Source of the DNA: Secundilactobacillus yichangensis
GTDB lineage: Bacteria; Bacillota; Bacilli; Lactobacillales; Lactobacillaceae
DNA: 32,330 bases
Direction: 5' to 3'
Assembly (NCBI RefSeq): GCF_016861565.1
Contig: NZ_BOLK01000020.1
Coordinates: 1 to 32,330 of the forward strand
Positions within the stretch are counted from its first letter, which is position 1; every line of letters starts with the position of its first letter. Position numbers and translations under genes: made by a program. Below the pieces are notes generated by a model. That model had not been told where the DNA came from. It saw nothing but the letters and a program-made list of their open reading frames with translations, and ran no database searches. Positions 7,736 through 15,509 of this stretch are shown piece by piece.

Positions 7736-8095
7736 ATGGCACTCAAAATTGAACGAATTTACACAAAACCAGCTGATATGGATGGTTACCGTATCTTAAT
7801 TGACCGTTTATGGCCACGGGGGATTTCGAAGGAAAAAGCCGCTCTTGACGAGTGGTTTAAAACCATCGCCCCGACCAAGGAACTGCGTCAATGGTTCGGT
7901 CATGACCCTGAAAAATACGACGAGTTCAAAACCCGTTATATCGCTGAGTTAGACGCTAACCCTGATCGAGATGAGTTTTTGAAACTAATCCAAGCTCATT
8001 TAGCTGAGGGCAACGTGATTATGCTTTTTGGGGCAAAAGATGAAACCCATAATCAGGCAGTCGTTTTAAAGGAATATCTGGATAAATTATTGTAG
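7736..8095 (+). CDS. DUF488 family protein (YeaO-like)
   Basis: A soluble 119-residue protein. The motif IDRLWPRGISKEKA, then WFKTIAPTKELRQWFGHDP, is the hallmark of DUF488. The function of this family is not established. The ATG has AGAGGTGAT just upstream. A bidirectional hairpin terminator follows and separates it from the convergent HAD gene. Confidence 0.85.
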   Translation: MALKIERIYTKPADMDGYRILIDRLWPRGISKEKAALDEWFKTIAPTKELRQWFGHDPEKYDEFKTRYIAELDANPDRDEFLKLIQAHLAEGNVIMLFGAKDETHNQAVVLKEYLDKLL

Positions 8096-8098
8096 TTT

Positions 8099-8131
8099 AA
8101 AAAAGATCACATCAATGACGTGATCTTTTTT
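8099..8131. terminator. Bidirectional terminator between the DUF488 and HAD genes
   Basis: AAAAAAGATCAC pairs with GTGATCTTTTTT, and the inner TCA/TGA also pair. A-runs and T-runs on both sides suit both convergent genes. Confidence 0.85.
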
Positions 8132-8808
8132 TAATGCTGTTCAATTTGCTGTCGGATACCAGCTAACGACAGTTCTTTCGTACTAGCAAACTTAACGCTG
8201 GCGGACGCAATTTCAGTTGCTTCCCCAACCCCAACGGATAATGCTCCAGAACCATTAACAGCGCTGAGACCCGTTTTAGAATCTTCAATGCCGATGCACT
8301 GTGCTGGCGCTAAGTGCAGCAATTCCGCTGCCCGAACATAGATCTCTGGATCTGGTTTATTATGGGTCAACGTTGCCGGATTCACGATCAATGGAAAATA
8401 GTCTTCCAGTTGCATCTTTTTAATTTCTAACGGCGCGTTGACGGACGCCGAAGCTAAAACGATACCGTAGTGTTTCGCCTTTAATTCATCCAGAAAAGCA
8501 ATGATTCCTGGTAGCACGTCCGCCGGCGACATGTGCGAGATCAGTTCAAGGTATATCTGATTCTTATGTTCACCAAGCTGCTGTCTTTCATCAGTCTTAT
8601 ATCGGTCAAACTGATGCCCTGATTCAAGGATCGCAGCTAATGCATCCTGCCGATCCATTCCCAGCACCGTTTGAGTCAACGTGGACGTCCATGTAATTCC
8701 CAGCTGATCAGCTAACTGCTGCCAAGCTTGGAGATGATACTGGGATGAATCGGCAATTACACCGTGAAGGTCGAAAAGCACTCCGGAATATTGGCTAAAT
8801 TTAGTCAT
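8131..8808 (-). CDS. Beta-phosphoglucomutase-like HAD protein with altered catalytic motif
   Basis: A 225-residue HAD-superfamily protein laid out like beta-phosphoglucomutase, which interconverts beta-glucose 1-phosphate and glucose 6-phosphate in maltose/trehalose breakdown. The nucleophile Asp (D13) is present, but the expected DxD reads FDLHGVIAD: the second Asp, the general acid/base of the mutase, is His15. Other parts fit: H25, the Arg of GMDRQDA, ASASVNAP, NKPDPEIY, and the GIEDSKTGL metal site. Lysines seen in known enzymes near the Arg and after ASAS are missing. The function may therefore differ. The start ATG at 8808 has GGGGTG upstream; an upstream GTG at 8817 is less likely. No maltose phosphorylase gene is nearby. 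Confidence 0.75.
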   Translation of the reverse strand: MTKFSQYSGVLFDLHGVIADSSQYHLQAWQQLADQLGITWTSTLTQTVLGMDRQDALAAILESGHQFDRYKTDERQQLGEHKNQIYLELISHMSPADVLPGIIAFLDELKAKHYGIVLASASVNAPLEIKKMQLEDYFPLIVNPATLTHNKPDPEIYVRAAELLHLAPAQCIGIEDSKTGLSAVNGSGALSVGVGEATEIASASVKFASTKELSLAGIRQQIEQH

Positions 8809-8838
8809 GAATGACACCCCGTTTTAGGGCAGTAGCCC

Positions 8839-8866
8839 TTTCATTTTAGCTACAATCCCGTATAAT
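8839..8866 (+). promoter_or_regulatory. Probable promoter of the YczE-like gene
   Basis: A perfect -10 TATAAT lies at 8861-8866, and a poor -35 (TTTCAT) sits 16 bases upstream. The gene starts 25 bases downstream. Confidence 0.45.
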
Positions 8867-8891
8867 AGAATCGTTATGAAGGAGTGAGGAC

Positions 8892-9554
8892 TTGTATCAG
8901 GATAACGGAAAACCAACAGTATTAGGAGATTGTATACTACTTGTTATCTCCATTATAATCAATTCCTTAGGGAACGCACTAACTGTCTCCCTTAACCTTG
9001 GGAGTGCTTTATGGACGGCTTCTGCCGTTAATATGTCCCACCTCTTCCGCATGAATCTAGGCAACATACTGTTACTTGAGGGGATTGCGGTAATTTTGTC
9101 TAACGCATTATTGCTGCGCCAGTTTGACTGGCGCCGAATGTTGGGCAACGTACTCTTTATGGTCCCCTTTAGCTATTTAGTCAGTGGCATTGCCCAGATG
9201 CTAACCGTATTTCATATTCAAAATCTGTCACTGGTGCCATCAGTGATTCTTGATATCGTGGGCGTTATGATGATTGGCTGCGGTGTCTCCATTTATCAGC
9301 GAATTAATTTGATCCTGCATCCCAACGACGACTTCATGCAGATTTTAAGGTTTAAGTATTTCCGCGGTAACGCGGTGATTGCTTCTTTAGTTGCCTTCAT
9401 TGTCCCAATCACGATTACCGCTATTTGTTTTTTACTTCAGCGTCATTTATGGGCGGTAAACATTGGCACTGTGGTGGCATTGCTTTTCCAAGGTACTTTC
9501 ATCGCCTTAAGCGACCGTTACGTTTTCCGAAAATTAAAGCATCAGCGTCTTTAA
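8892..9554 (+). CDS. YczE/YitT-like integral membrane protein
   Basis: A 220-residue membrane protein with about five hydrophobic segments and little soluble sequence. The first segment holds NSLGNALTVSLNLGSALW, and later come DIVGVMMIGCGVSIYQRINL and HPNDDFMQ. This fits the YczE/YyaS/YitT group of membrane proteins, whose transport role, if any, is unknown. The start is TTG at 8892, with AAGGAG 7 bases upstream. It is convergent with the OsmC gene; one MITE-like repeat lies between. Confidence 0.7.
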   Translation: MYQDNGKPTVLGDCILLVISIIINSLGNALTVSLNLGSALWTASAVNMSHLFRMNLGNILLLEGIAVILSNALLLRQFDWRRMLGNVLFMVPFSYLVSGIAQMLTVFHIQNLSLVPSVILDIVGVMMIGCGVSIYQRINLILHPNDDFMQILRFKYFRGNAVIASLVAFIVPITITAICFLLQRHLWAVNIGTVVALLFQGTFIALSDRYVFRKLKHQRL

Positions 9555-9565
9555 ACTAACCCAAG

Positions 9566-9775
9566 CTGTGATAAAACTCGGTAGATTCCAGAATTTAACG
9601 TGAATAATGCCTATTCCGCGGTTTTTGCGGAATAGGCATTATTTGCGTTAAATGGCCGGAATCTGAGTTTTAAAACGTAATTAGACTATACAATCGGTAA
9701 AAACCGAAGTACAGTTACAACTAATTTGGATTAAGAATTGATTGAAATACTTACCAATATAGACTTATGGCACAG
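9566..9775. repeat. MITE-like repeat family B, copy 1
   Basis: This ~210-bp element is nearly matched by 21226-21437. It begins CTGTGATAAAACTC and ends CTTATGGCACAG, so its ends form a short imperfect inverted repeat (CTGTG..ATAA). The left half is a nested palindrome: outer arms around AAACTC..GATTCC..TTAACG and a 17-pair inner stem (AATAATGCCTATTCCGC with its reverse complement). It has no ORF. It lies between convergent genes and may end transcription from either side. Confidence 0.75.
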
Positions 9776-9794
9776 TCCCTTTACTACGTTCTCT

Positions 9795-10220
9795 TTAGAA
9801 CGAAAATTCATCAACCACTTCAAACGAAACGTTAGCGTTTTGTTTAATCATCTTAGCTACTGGGCAATAGTTCTTAGCTTCATCAACTAACGCCTGTGCC
9901 TGGTCATGTTCAACGCCCGTCATTAAGACTTGAACCCGAACCACAAACTTATAACCCGTATCGTCCTTTAATTGATCGACACCAGTATGAACAACACTCT
10001 TATGCGGTAACTTGTGCAGCTGCTCAATGATTTCAATCGTCGCGTTAAAGCACGTACTGATTGCTAAACCAACTAATTGTTCAGGGTTAGTTCCAGCGCC
10101 CTTTACTAACGAACTGCTGACACCAAGCGCCAAGCCTTCGTTACCACGAATAAAGCTAACGCCGCTCAAACCTTTTTCATTCACTGCCTCTGTATGATAC
10201 AACGATCCATCAATTGCCAT
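9795..10220 (-). CDS. OsmC/Ohr-family peroxiredoxin-like protein
   Basis: A 141-residue cytosolic protein that in this family reduces organic hydroperoxides with two cysteines. Both are present: one in NPEQLVGLAISTCFNAT and one in NYCPVAKM. The NPEQL and CPVAK contexts are typical of Ohr/OsmC. The ATG at 10220 has GGGGGAT upstream and a promoter at 10281-10254. No OhrR-type repressor gene is next to it, so control is unclear. Confidence 0.85.
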   Translation of the reverse strand: MAIDGSLYHTEAVNEKGLSGVSFIRGNEGLALGVSSSLVKGAGTNPEQLVGLAISTCFNATIEIIEQLHKLPHKSVVHTGVDQLKDDTGYKFVVRVQVLMTGVEHDQAQALVDEAKNYCPVAKMIKQNANVSFEVVDEFSF

Positions 10221-10253
10221 TGTCAGGATCCCCCTTTTGTTTTTTGTGCCTGT

Positions 10254-10281
10254 AGTGTAGCACTTGAGAAAGCGATTCCAA
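10254..10281 (-). promoter_or_regulatory. Promoter of the OsmC gene
   Basis: On the minus strand, TTGGAA (10281-10276) and TACACT (10259-10254) are 16 bases apart, and the start codon is about 34 bases downstream. Confidence 0.5.
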
Positions 10282-10392
10282 AACATTTAGCTTATTCCAA
10301 ACTAGTCACAAAACCAGTTTTGAAATAATCGCTCAAATTCAAAAGGAGCCTTATAAAAAAGGTAAATCATGGCTAATGAATCAATATAAACT

Positions 10393-11334
10393 TTAAAGGG
10401 TCGGTTCGTTAACTGCCCATTCAGGTTTTTGACCTGAAAGAGCTGCGTCAATCATCTTAGCTGCACCCATGGCCATGTTTTGACCAGCTTCAACGGTATT
10501 TGATGCCGTATGCGGTGTTAAAAAGACGTTATCCATCTGATAAAACGGACTGTCATTCGGCAGCGGTTCTTCCTCGAAAACGTCCAGCGCAGCACTAGCA
10601 ATCTGATGGCTGTTAAGTGCAGCAATTAGTGCCTGTTCATCGACCACTGAGCCCCGAGCCAAATTTACCAGTGACGCACTGGGTTTCATCATGCTTAACT
10701 CTTTTTTACCAATCATATGTTCAGTCTGCTTTGTAGCAGCAATATGCAGCGTTACGTAGTCTGATTGTTTCAATAGTGTTTCTAAATCAACGTATTCACC
10801 GTATGCTGTTGGTCGTTTAGTTCGGTTATAGATCAACGTTTTCACACCAAATCCACTGAGCATTTTAGCCACTGCCTGCCCGATGTGACCATAACCGACA
10901 ATTCCAATGGTCGAACCCGCTAATTCATGACCAAAAATTTGCTTGGCAGCATTCTGCTTACCCTGACGCATTAAAGTTGAAACTTCAAATGAGCGCTTAG
11001 CTAGCAGCATCATATCGGTTACGGCATTTTCAGCCACACTCGTTGAATTAGCCCCTGGTGTGTTGGTGACCCAAACGCCCTTCTTGGCAGCATAGTCAAC
11101 GTCAATACTGTCGTACCCGACACCATAGCGCGCTAAAACTTTTAAGTTAGGTAATTTATCATACAAATCATTAGGGAAAGGTGACACAAACATCATGATA
11201 CCAGCAACGTCTGGCGCTGTTGCTAAAATGGCTGCTTCATCTGGGTTAGCAACGGTGAGCACGTCATAGCCCTTTTTAGTTAAATATTGATTGGTTTGCT
11301 TATCGGCAACCTCAGGGATAATTACTTTTTGCAT
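10393..11334 (-). CDS. D-isomer-specific 2-hydroxyacid dehydrogenase
   Basis: A 313-residue NAD(P)-dependent enzyme that interconverts 2-oxo acids and D-2-hydroxy acids. The nucleotide-binding motif is GIVGYGHIGQAVA. The catalytic Arg is in NLARGSVVDE, the Glu in DVFEEEPLP, and the His in TPHTASNT. The YGVGYDSIDV segment is typical of the phosphoglycerate dehydrogenase-like branch, but the small size and lack of an ACT domain argue against serine synthesis. The substrate is unknown. The ATG at 11334 has AAAGGA about 10 bases upstream; an upstream in-frame start at 11358 has no such site. Confidence 0.85.
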   Translation of the reverse strand: MQKVIIPEVADKQTNQYLTKKGYDVLTVANPDEAAILATAPDVAGIMMFVSPFPNDLYDKLPNLKVLARYGVGYDSIDVDYAAKKGVWVTNTPGANSTSVAENAVTDMMLLAKRSFEVSTLMRQGKQNAAKQIFGHELAGSTIGIVGYGHIGQAVAKMLSGFGVKTLIYNRTKRPTAYGEYVDLETLLKQSDYVTLHIAATKQTEHMIGKKELSMMKPSASLVNLARGSVVDEQALIAALNSHQIASAALDVFEEEPLPNDSPFYQMDNVFLTPHTASNTVEAGQNMAMGAAKMIDAALSGQKPEWAVNEPTL

Positions 11335-11409
11335 ACTGCGAATTCCTTTCTGGTTCAAATAATTTTTTACTACTTAAATTTTAACATGAATCCCTTTATG
11401 CTCTTTCAA

Positions 11410-12546
11410 TTATGGCTCATTCGCCGTTGTTACCCGGTTACGACCAGTTTCTTTTGATCGATACAGCCGCTGGTCGGCGCGTTTATACACATCCAGGTAA
11501 TTTTGATCTTCGTCATCAATTTGATCTTGTCCCATGGAAATGGTGATTTGAAACCGCCGCCCCTGCTTCGTCGTAAATTGTAGGCGGTCAATGGCTTTTC
11601 GAACTTGATTGGCAACAATATCAGCGGTATCTTGCTGGGTTCGGCTATCAAACACAACGAATGAGAATTCTTCGCCACCGACTCGATACGCCTTAGCATT
11701 ATTACTGATTTTGGGAACTAAACGAATGAGCTCAGTGGCCACTAACTTCAGCACATTATTACCTTCTAAATGTCCATAACGATCGTTGACCCGTTTAAAA
11801 TGATCAATATCAAACGTATACAGTAAATACTGCGTGCCATTTTCATGATAATCCTTAAAAGCTTGCTGGAGATCGTCATTGAAGACCCGAAAGTTGCTCA
11901 ACTGAGTTAAGTTATCCTGCCTAGCTTCACGAATGAGCAGTGCCTGCCATTCAGCCCGGCACTTTAAGCGATGATGAATGAACCAAATTAAATAAGAAAT
12001 ACATAAACTAGCGCTTATCTCCCATAACCAGCCTGGTGCAATACCATTTAATGAAATCCAATTAGCCCACATAAACGGTGCGGAGAACAAAGCACAAAAT
12101 GGATAATACAGTAACGGCCGGTCGATGATCTGCCGACCAAAGCGTTCGGCAACATACATCATTAACATGCTGGCAACGAAGAAATATCCCCACCATTTCA
12201 GGTTCGGTAACCACCAGTACCAAAGCAGCAAAGTCACTGACAAATATGTGAAAAGCCAGCGACTTTGCGTAAAGAACAGTGCGAAAATCAAAACACCGAT
12301 CTGAAACGCTAAATAACTCCAACCAAACGCCTTACTATCATGGTTAGACATAATTCGAAGAACCGAAGACAAATGATAAAGACCCAGGAATGCAATGGTT
12401 AAAGCGGTTTGACTAGAATTCCGGAGTCGTTCCCCAATTGAAAATTGAAACCGAGTTTGTTGCAGCCACGAATATAGTAATGCAAAACCCGTCAACAGCA
12501 GCAAGTTGATGACAAAGGTGACGCCGCGGATTGCCCATATCAACAT
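11410..12546 (-). CDS. Membrane-bound GGDEF protein, probable diguanylate cyclase
   Basis: A 378-residue protein. Residues 1-195 hold about six membrane segments, many Trp-rich, and form a sensor of unknown ligand. Residues about 208-378 are a GGDEF domain that would make cyclic di-GMP from two GTP. The active-site loop is GGEEF at 290-294, and the metal/GTP region FDIDHFKRVND at 245-255 and YGHLEGN are intact, so it should be active. There is no RxxD inhibitory site before GGEEF (the sequence is NNAKAYRV). The ATG has GGGGGAAA upstream. It is a single gene; no EAL or PilZ gene is in the window. Confidence 0.85.
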   Translation of the reverse strand: MLIWAIRGVTFVINLLLLTGFALLYSWLQQTRFQFSIGERLRNSSQTALTIAFLGLYHLSSVLRIMSNHDSKAFGWSYLAFQIGVLIFALFFTQSRWLFTYLSVTLLLWYWWLPNLKWWGYFFVASMLMMYVAERFGRQIIDRPLLYYPFCALFSAPFMWANWISLNGIAPGWLWEISASLCISYLIWFIHHRLKCRAEWQALLIREARQDNLTQLSNFRVFNDDLQQAFKDYHENGTQYLLYTFDIDHFKRVNDRYGHLEGNNVLKLVATELIRLVPKISNNAKAYRVGGEEFSFVVFDSRTQQDTADIVANQVRKAIDRLQFTTKQGRRFQITISMGQDQIDDEDQNYLDVYKRADQRLYRSKETGRNRVTTANEP

Positions 12547-12711
12547 GTTGTTTCCCCCATTTTCAATTTAATTTTGAAAATTCCCACTATCAGTTTGCCT
12601 CACTCTTCTATTTCTGTAAAGCACAACTTATCGTTCCTAAAAGCAGATAGTCGATTAACACCCTTAATTAACGCTGTTTAGCAAATTTTATCAAACCACT
12701 TATTTAAAAAA

Positions 12712-12751
12712 AGTTCCGCTAAAAATCATCTGAGACGATTTTAGCGGAACT
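12712..12751 (-). terminator. Terminator after the BCCT transporter
   Basis: On the minus strand, AGTTCCGCTAAAATC pairs with GATTTTTAGCGGAACT (one bulged T) and is followed by TTTTTT. It lies 24 bases past the stop of the transporter. Confidence 0.9.
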
Positions 12752-12774
12752 CAATATTTAGTCAGTGTTTTAAA

Positions 12775-14388
12775 TTAATTAACCAATTGATTTGGTGACA
12801 AAATCAACTTACCATGAATCGCTGATTTGCGTTCCACTGTAACTGGCTGATGCGCCATTTCGGTAATCGCCGGAGATGGCGTAAAGACCAGTTCGTGGTC
12901 GTGCTTGACCAAACGATGGATCGACATCAATATTACCGCACAGACCCCAATCAACGGGAATCCAGCCAAAACTGAAATCGTCTGAATGACTTTGAAACCA
13001 CCTACTAGAACCAGTGAGAAAGCAAATATCATAAAGATAATGACCCATGTCATCCGGTTAAAGCGGGTTGGTTCGCGGTGATCCAGCGGTGTACTGGTGA
13101 ACGACGACAAAATGTAAGCTGAACCAGAAATGGTTGTCGCCAAGAAAATGAAACATGATAAGCAGTAAAGTAATGTCATGACTTGCTTCATTGGCAAAGT
13201 CCCAATGACAGTTGCAATGACAGCAGCTTGACCCTGAGTGTTTAAAATGTGGACCAAATTAATGACCCCATTTTGTTGCAACCAAAGTGAGTAGCCCCCC
13301 ATTACCGCATAGAACAAAGCACAGCCGGTAAAGCCGTACATCAGCATACCCATGAGCATCTGACGAATCGTCTTACCACGAGAGATTTTCGCAATGAACA
13401 ATCCCATCACTGGCATGTATGACAACCACCAGCCCCAGTAGAAGATCGTATCTTGCTGAGGTGCACTTGGATGCGTATTCGTTGCCATTGGCACGAACTT
13501 TTGAATCAGCATGCCCAAGCTATGTGCTTCGTTAGTAATAATATAACGTGTAGGACCAAAGAATAAAATTAAGACCAGAAAACCGATGGCTAACCAAATA
13601 TGTGCCATGCTTAATCGGTCAATCCCACCGTTCAAGCCTTTAAAGACCGTCACAGCAAAGAGACAGAATAAGACAAAGAATAAGCCCATTTCCAGCGGCA
13701 AACCGTACTTAACACCGGTTGCACTTGAGAATGCTTTGGCTGTAATTGGGACTTCCATCCCAATCGATGAACCGACACCACCAATAATACCAATCACGAC
13801 AAGAACGTTGATCAAGCCACCAACGAATTTTTTAATCGATTGATGCTTATCACCATCCAGCATGCCGATCCCATCACTGAGTTTTTGAACGGGTTGACCT
13901 TTACGATACATCAGGTAACCAATCAAAACAGCGGCGGGTGCGAACATCATCCAAGCCATTGGCCCCCAGTTAAACTGCCCAGTCATTGTGGCAGACACAT
14001 AAGCGGCGTGTGAATAGGCTTTGAGATGAAAGGGTGGGTTTTGAATAACCGTTAGTGGATCAGTGATGGACAGCATCATAATGCTGGCATCGATCGCCGT
14101 GGCAAACACCATAGCGCCCCACTTGAAACCACTGTAAACCGGCTTGTCATCAGGTTTTCCAATTTTAATTTTCCCATATCGGCTAAATGCCAATCCGATT
14201 AAGAAGACAAAGTTGATGATATAAATACCAAGGTACATCCACCCTAACTTTAGGTTCATCCAACTCAATAGACCGGATAAGGGTGTTTGAAGACCCTTTC
14301 CACCTACCATTAACACTAAAGTTGCCAGTAAGAATAATCCCACAGTTGGTACAAAGACCCACTTGTTGATTAACTTGCTTCTTAAAAT
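12775..14388 (-). CDS. BCCT-family transporter (betaine/carnitine/choline type), apparent ATT start
   Basis: About 537 residues with 12 predicted membrane segments. BCCT proteins take up compatible solutes such as glycine betaine or carnitine. Typical parts are the N-terminal INKWVFVPTVGLFLL, the Trp-rich YWGWWLSYMPVMGLFIAKIS substrate region, and GGYSLWLQQNG. The first membrane segment is complete only if translation starts upstream of the first usual start, a GTG at 14343. In that frame there is no ATG, GTG or TTG, but a perfect AGAGGAGG is followed 6 bases later by ATT at 14388. The C-terminal tail is about 45 residues and soluble. Substrate specificity is not clear. Confidence 0.85.
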   Translation of the reverse strand: MLRSKLINKWVFVPTVGLFLLATLVLMVGGKGLQTPLSGLLSWMNLKLGWMYLGIYIINFVFLIGLAFSRYGKIKIGKPDDKPVYSGFKWGAMVFATAIDASIMMLSITDPLTVIQNPPFHLKAYSHAAYVSATMTGQFNWGPMAWMMFAPAAVLIGYLMYRKGQPVQKLSDGIGMLDGDKHQSIKKFVGGLINVLVVIGIIGGVGSSIGMEVPITAKAFSSATGVKYGLPLEMGLFFVLFCLFAVTVFKGLNGGIDRLSMAHIWLAIGFLVLILFFGPTRYIITNEAHSLGMLIQKFVPMATNTHPSAPQQDTIFYWGWWLSYMPVMGLFIAKISRGKTIRQMLMGMLMYGFTGCALFYAVMGGYSLWLQQNGVINLVHILNTQGQAAVIATVIGTLPMKQVMTLLYCLSCFIFLATTISGSAYILSSFTSTPLDHREPTRFNRMTWVIIFMIFAFSLVLVGGFKVIQTISVLAGFPLIGVCAVILMSIHRLVKHDHELVFTPSPAITEMAHQPVTVERKSAIHGKLILSPNQLVN

Positions 14389-14685
14389 AATATTCCTCCT
14401 CTAATAATTGTACATACCGGGGACAGAGTGTGGCGCAAATCAAAGCGTCCGGCAAGGCTGTAAAAGGTCGCCCTCAACCCACTCCTAATAGGAATCCCGT
14501 TATCGAATTCAAACCATTTATGAGCCAGTTAAAACCTCTACCTTGCGTCTCGTGCTTTAATTCGTGAAGTACACCATGACTTTTTATTAGCTAAGATGTA
14601 CTTGAAACCACCGATGAAATTGTTACCTTTCAACTCTGAAAACACCCGACGTATTTTCATAAGGGTCAGCAAAGTACAAAAACAC

Positions 14686-14728
14686 AAAAAAGCTGTCGAG
14701 ATCGGTCAAAGACCATCTGCAACAGCTT
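14686..14728 (-). terminator. Terminator in the BCCT leader / after the acetyltransferase gene
   Basis: On the minus strand, AAAGCTGTTGCAGATGGTC pairs with GACCGATCTCGACAGCTTT (small internal mismatches) and is followed by TTTTTTGTGTTTTT. It may end the acetyltransferase transcript, a small RNA from the promoter at 14809-14782, or both. Confidence 0.75.
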
Positions 14729-14781
14729 TATCTGCAACAAATTGCCGCTTCCAAATGTAACCCGAATGAATTTACATTTTC

Positions 14782-14809
14782 ATTATACACGTTTGAAAGA
14801 ATAAGTAAA
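14782..14809 (-). promoter_or_regulatory. Promoter upstream of the leader terminator
   Basis: On the minus strand, TTTACT (14809-14804) and a perfect TATAAT (14787-14782) are 16 bases apart. Transcription would start near 14775 and meet the terminator after about 90 bases. Confidence 0.6.
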
Positions 14810-14836
14810 ATGTGTGACATTGATAAGGAAATTCAG

Positions 14837-15388
14837 TTATACAATAGTTTTAATGATCCGTGCGGGATTTCCTGCTATAACAACGTTATCGCCAAACGAC
14901 TTGGTGACCACGGAACCGGCACCAACGACCACGTTGTCACCCAAGGTCACGCCGGGTAAAATTGTTACCCGGCCACCTAACCAAGCATTGTCACCAATTG
15001 TAATTGGTTTTCCTAGCTCCACATCGGCATTTCGCTGCACTGGATCCAGCGGGTGAACGGGTGTATACAGCCCAATGTTTGGTCCGAAGTAGCAGTGTTC
15101 ACCAATCGTAATTGGGCAGGTATCCAAAAACGTCATATCGTAATTGCCATAAAAATGATTGCCAATATGAATATTGAAGCCGTAATCGAATTTAAACGAT
15201 GATTCCACAAAAAAATCGTCGCCAACGTCAGCTAGTAATGCCCTGAAACGGTTATTTCGGTCATCATTATCCGTAATACGATTTATCTCTTCCAGTTGCT
15301 GCCTCATATATACCCGACGGTTGATCAGTTCCGGATCAAACTGATTATAAGGCTTTCCCGCCGTCATTTTTTCGCGTTCTGTCGTCAT
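14837..15388 (-). CDS. maa: Maltose O-acetyltransferase-like enzyme (left-handed beta-helix)
   Basis: A 183-residue sugar O-acetyltransferase that uses acetyl-CoA. The N-terminal helical cap includes EREKMTAGKPYNQFDPEL, which is the Mac domain signature. Then come hexapeptide repeats (for example ITIGDNAWLGGRVTILPGV and VVVGAGSVVTKSFGDNVVI) and the usual AGNPARIIK end. The catalytic His is in LYTPVHPLDP. The sugar substrate in the cell is uncertain, and the symbol follows family usage. The ATG at 15388 has AAAGGAG 10 bases upstream. Confidence 0.85.
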   Translation of the reverse strand: MTTEREKMTAGKPYNQFDPELINRRVYMRQQLEEINRITDNDDRNNRFRALLADVGDDFFVESSFKFDYGFNIHIGNHFYGNYDMTFLDTCPITIGEHCYFGPNIGLYTPVHPLDPVQRNADVELGKPITIGDNAWLGGRVTILPGVTLGDNVVVGAGSVVTKSFGDNVVIAGNPARIIKTIV

Positions 15389-15509
15389 CTATTGAACACT
15401 CCTTTGTCAATAAGCATATCACAAGTCACAAATTTGAGTTAAATTGCTTTCATCAGCCGCTATTTGCACTAAACTGTAGTAGTACAAAAAGAAAGAAGGG
15501 GCGATTTAT

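Larger units (their letters stand above)
14404..14836 (-). other. Long non-coding leader upstream of the BCCT gene
   Basis: These 430 bases hold no convincing ORF. On the minus strand they contain a promoter (14809-14782), a small palindrome AAATGTAA/TTACATTT near 14779-14752, a strong terminator (14728-14686), and about 285 bases of further leader ending in the AGAGGAGG site. I looked for T-box and lysine-riboswitch consensus sequences and did not find them. It could hold a small RNA or an attenuator. A second promoter for the transporter downstream of the terminator was not clear. Confidence 0.45.

Noticed and set aside
10371-10391. Tiny plus-strand ORF MANESI after an AAGGAG
   Set aside because: The ribosome binding site is too far away and the peptide has only six residues.
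14404-14836. T-box or lysine riboswitch before the BCCT gene
   Set aside because: The T-box antiterminator consensus and the lysine-box core were not found; a lone GAGACGC-like stretch is not enough.
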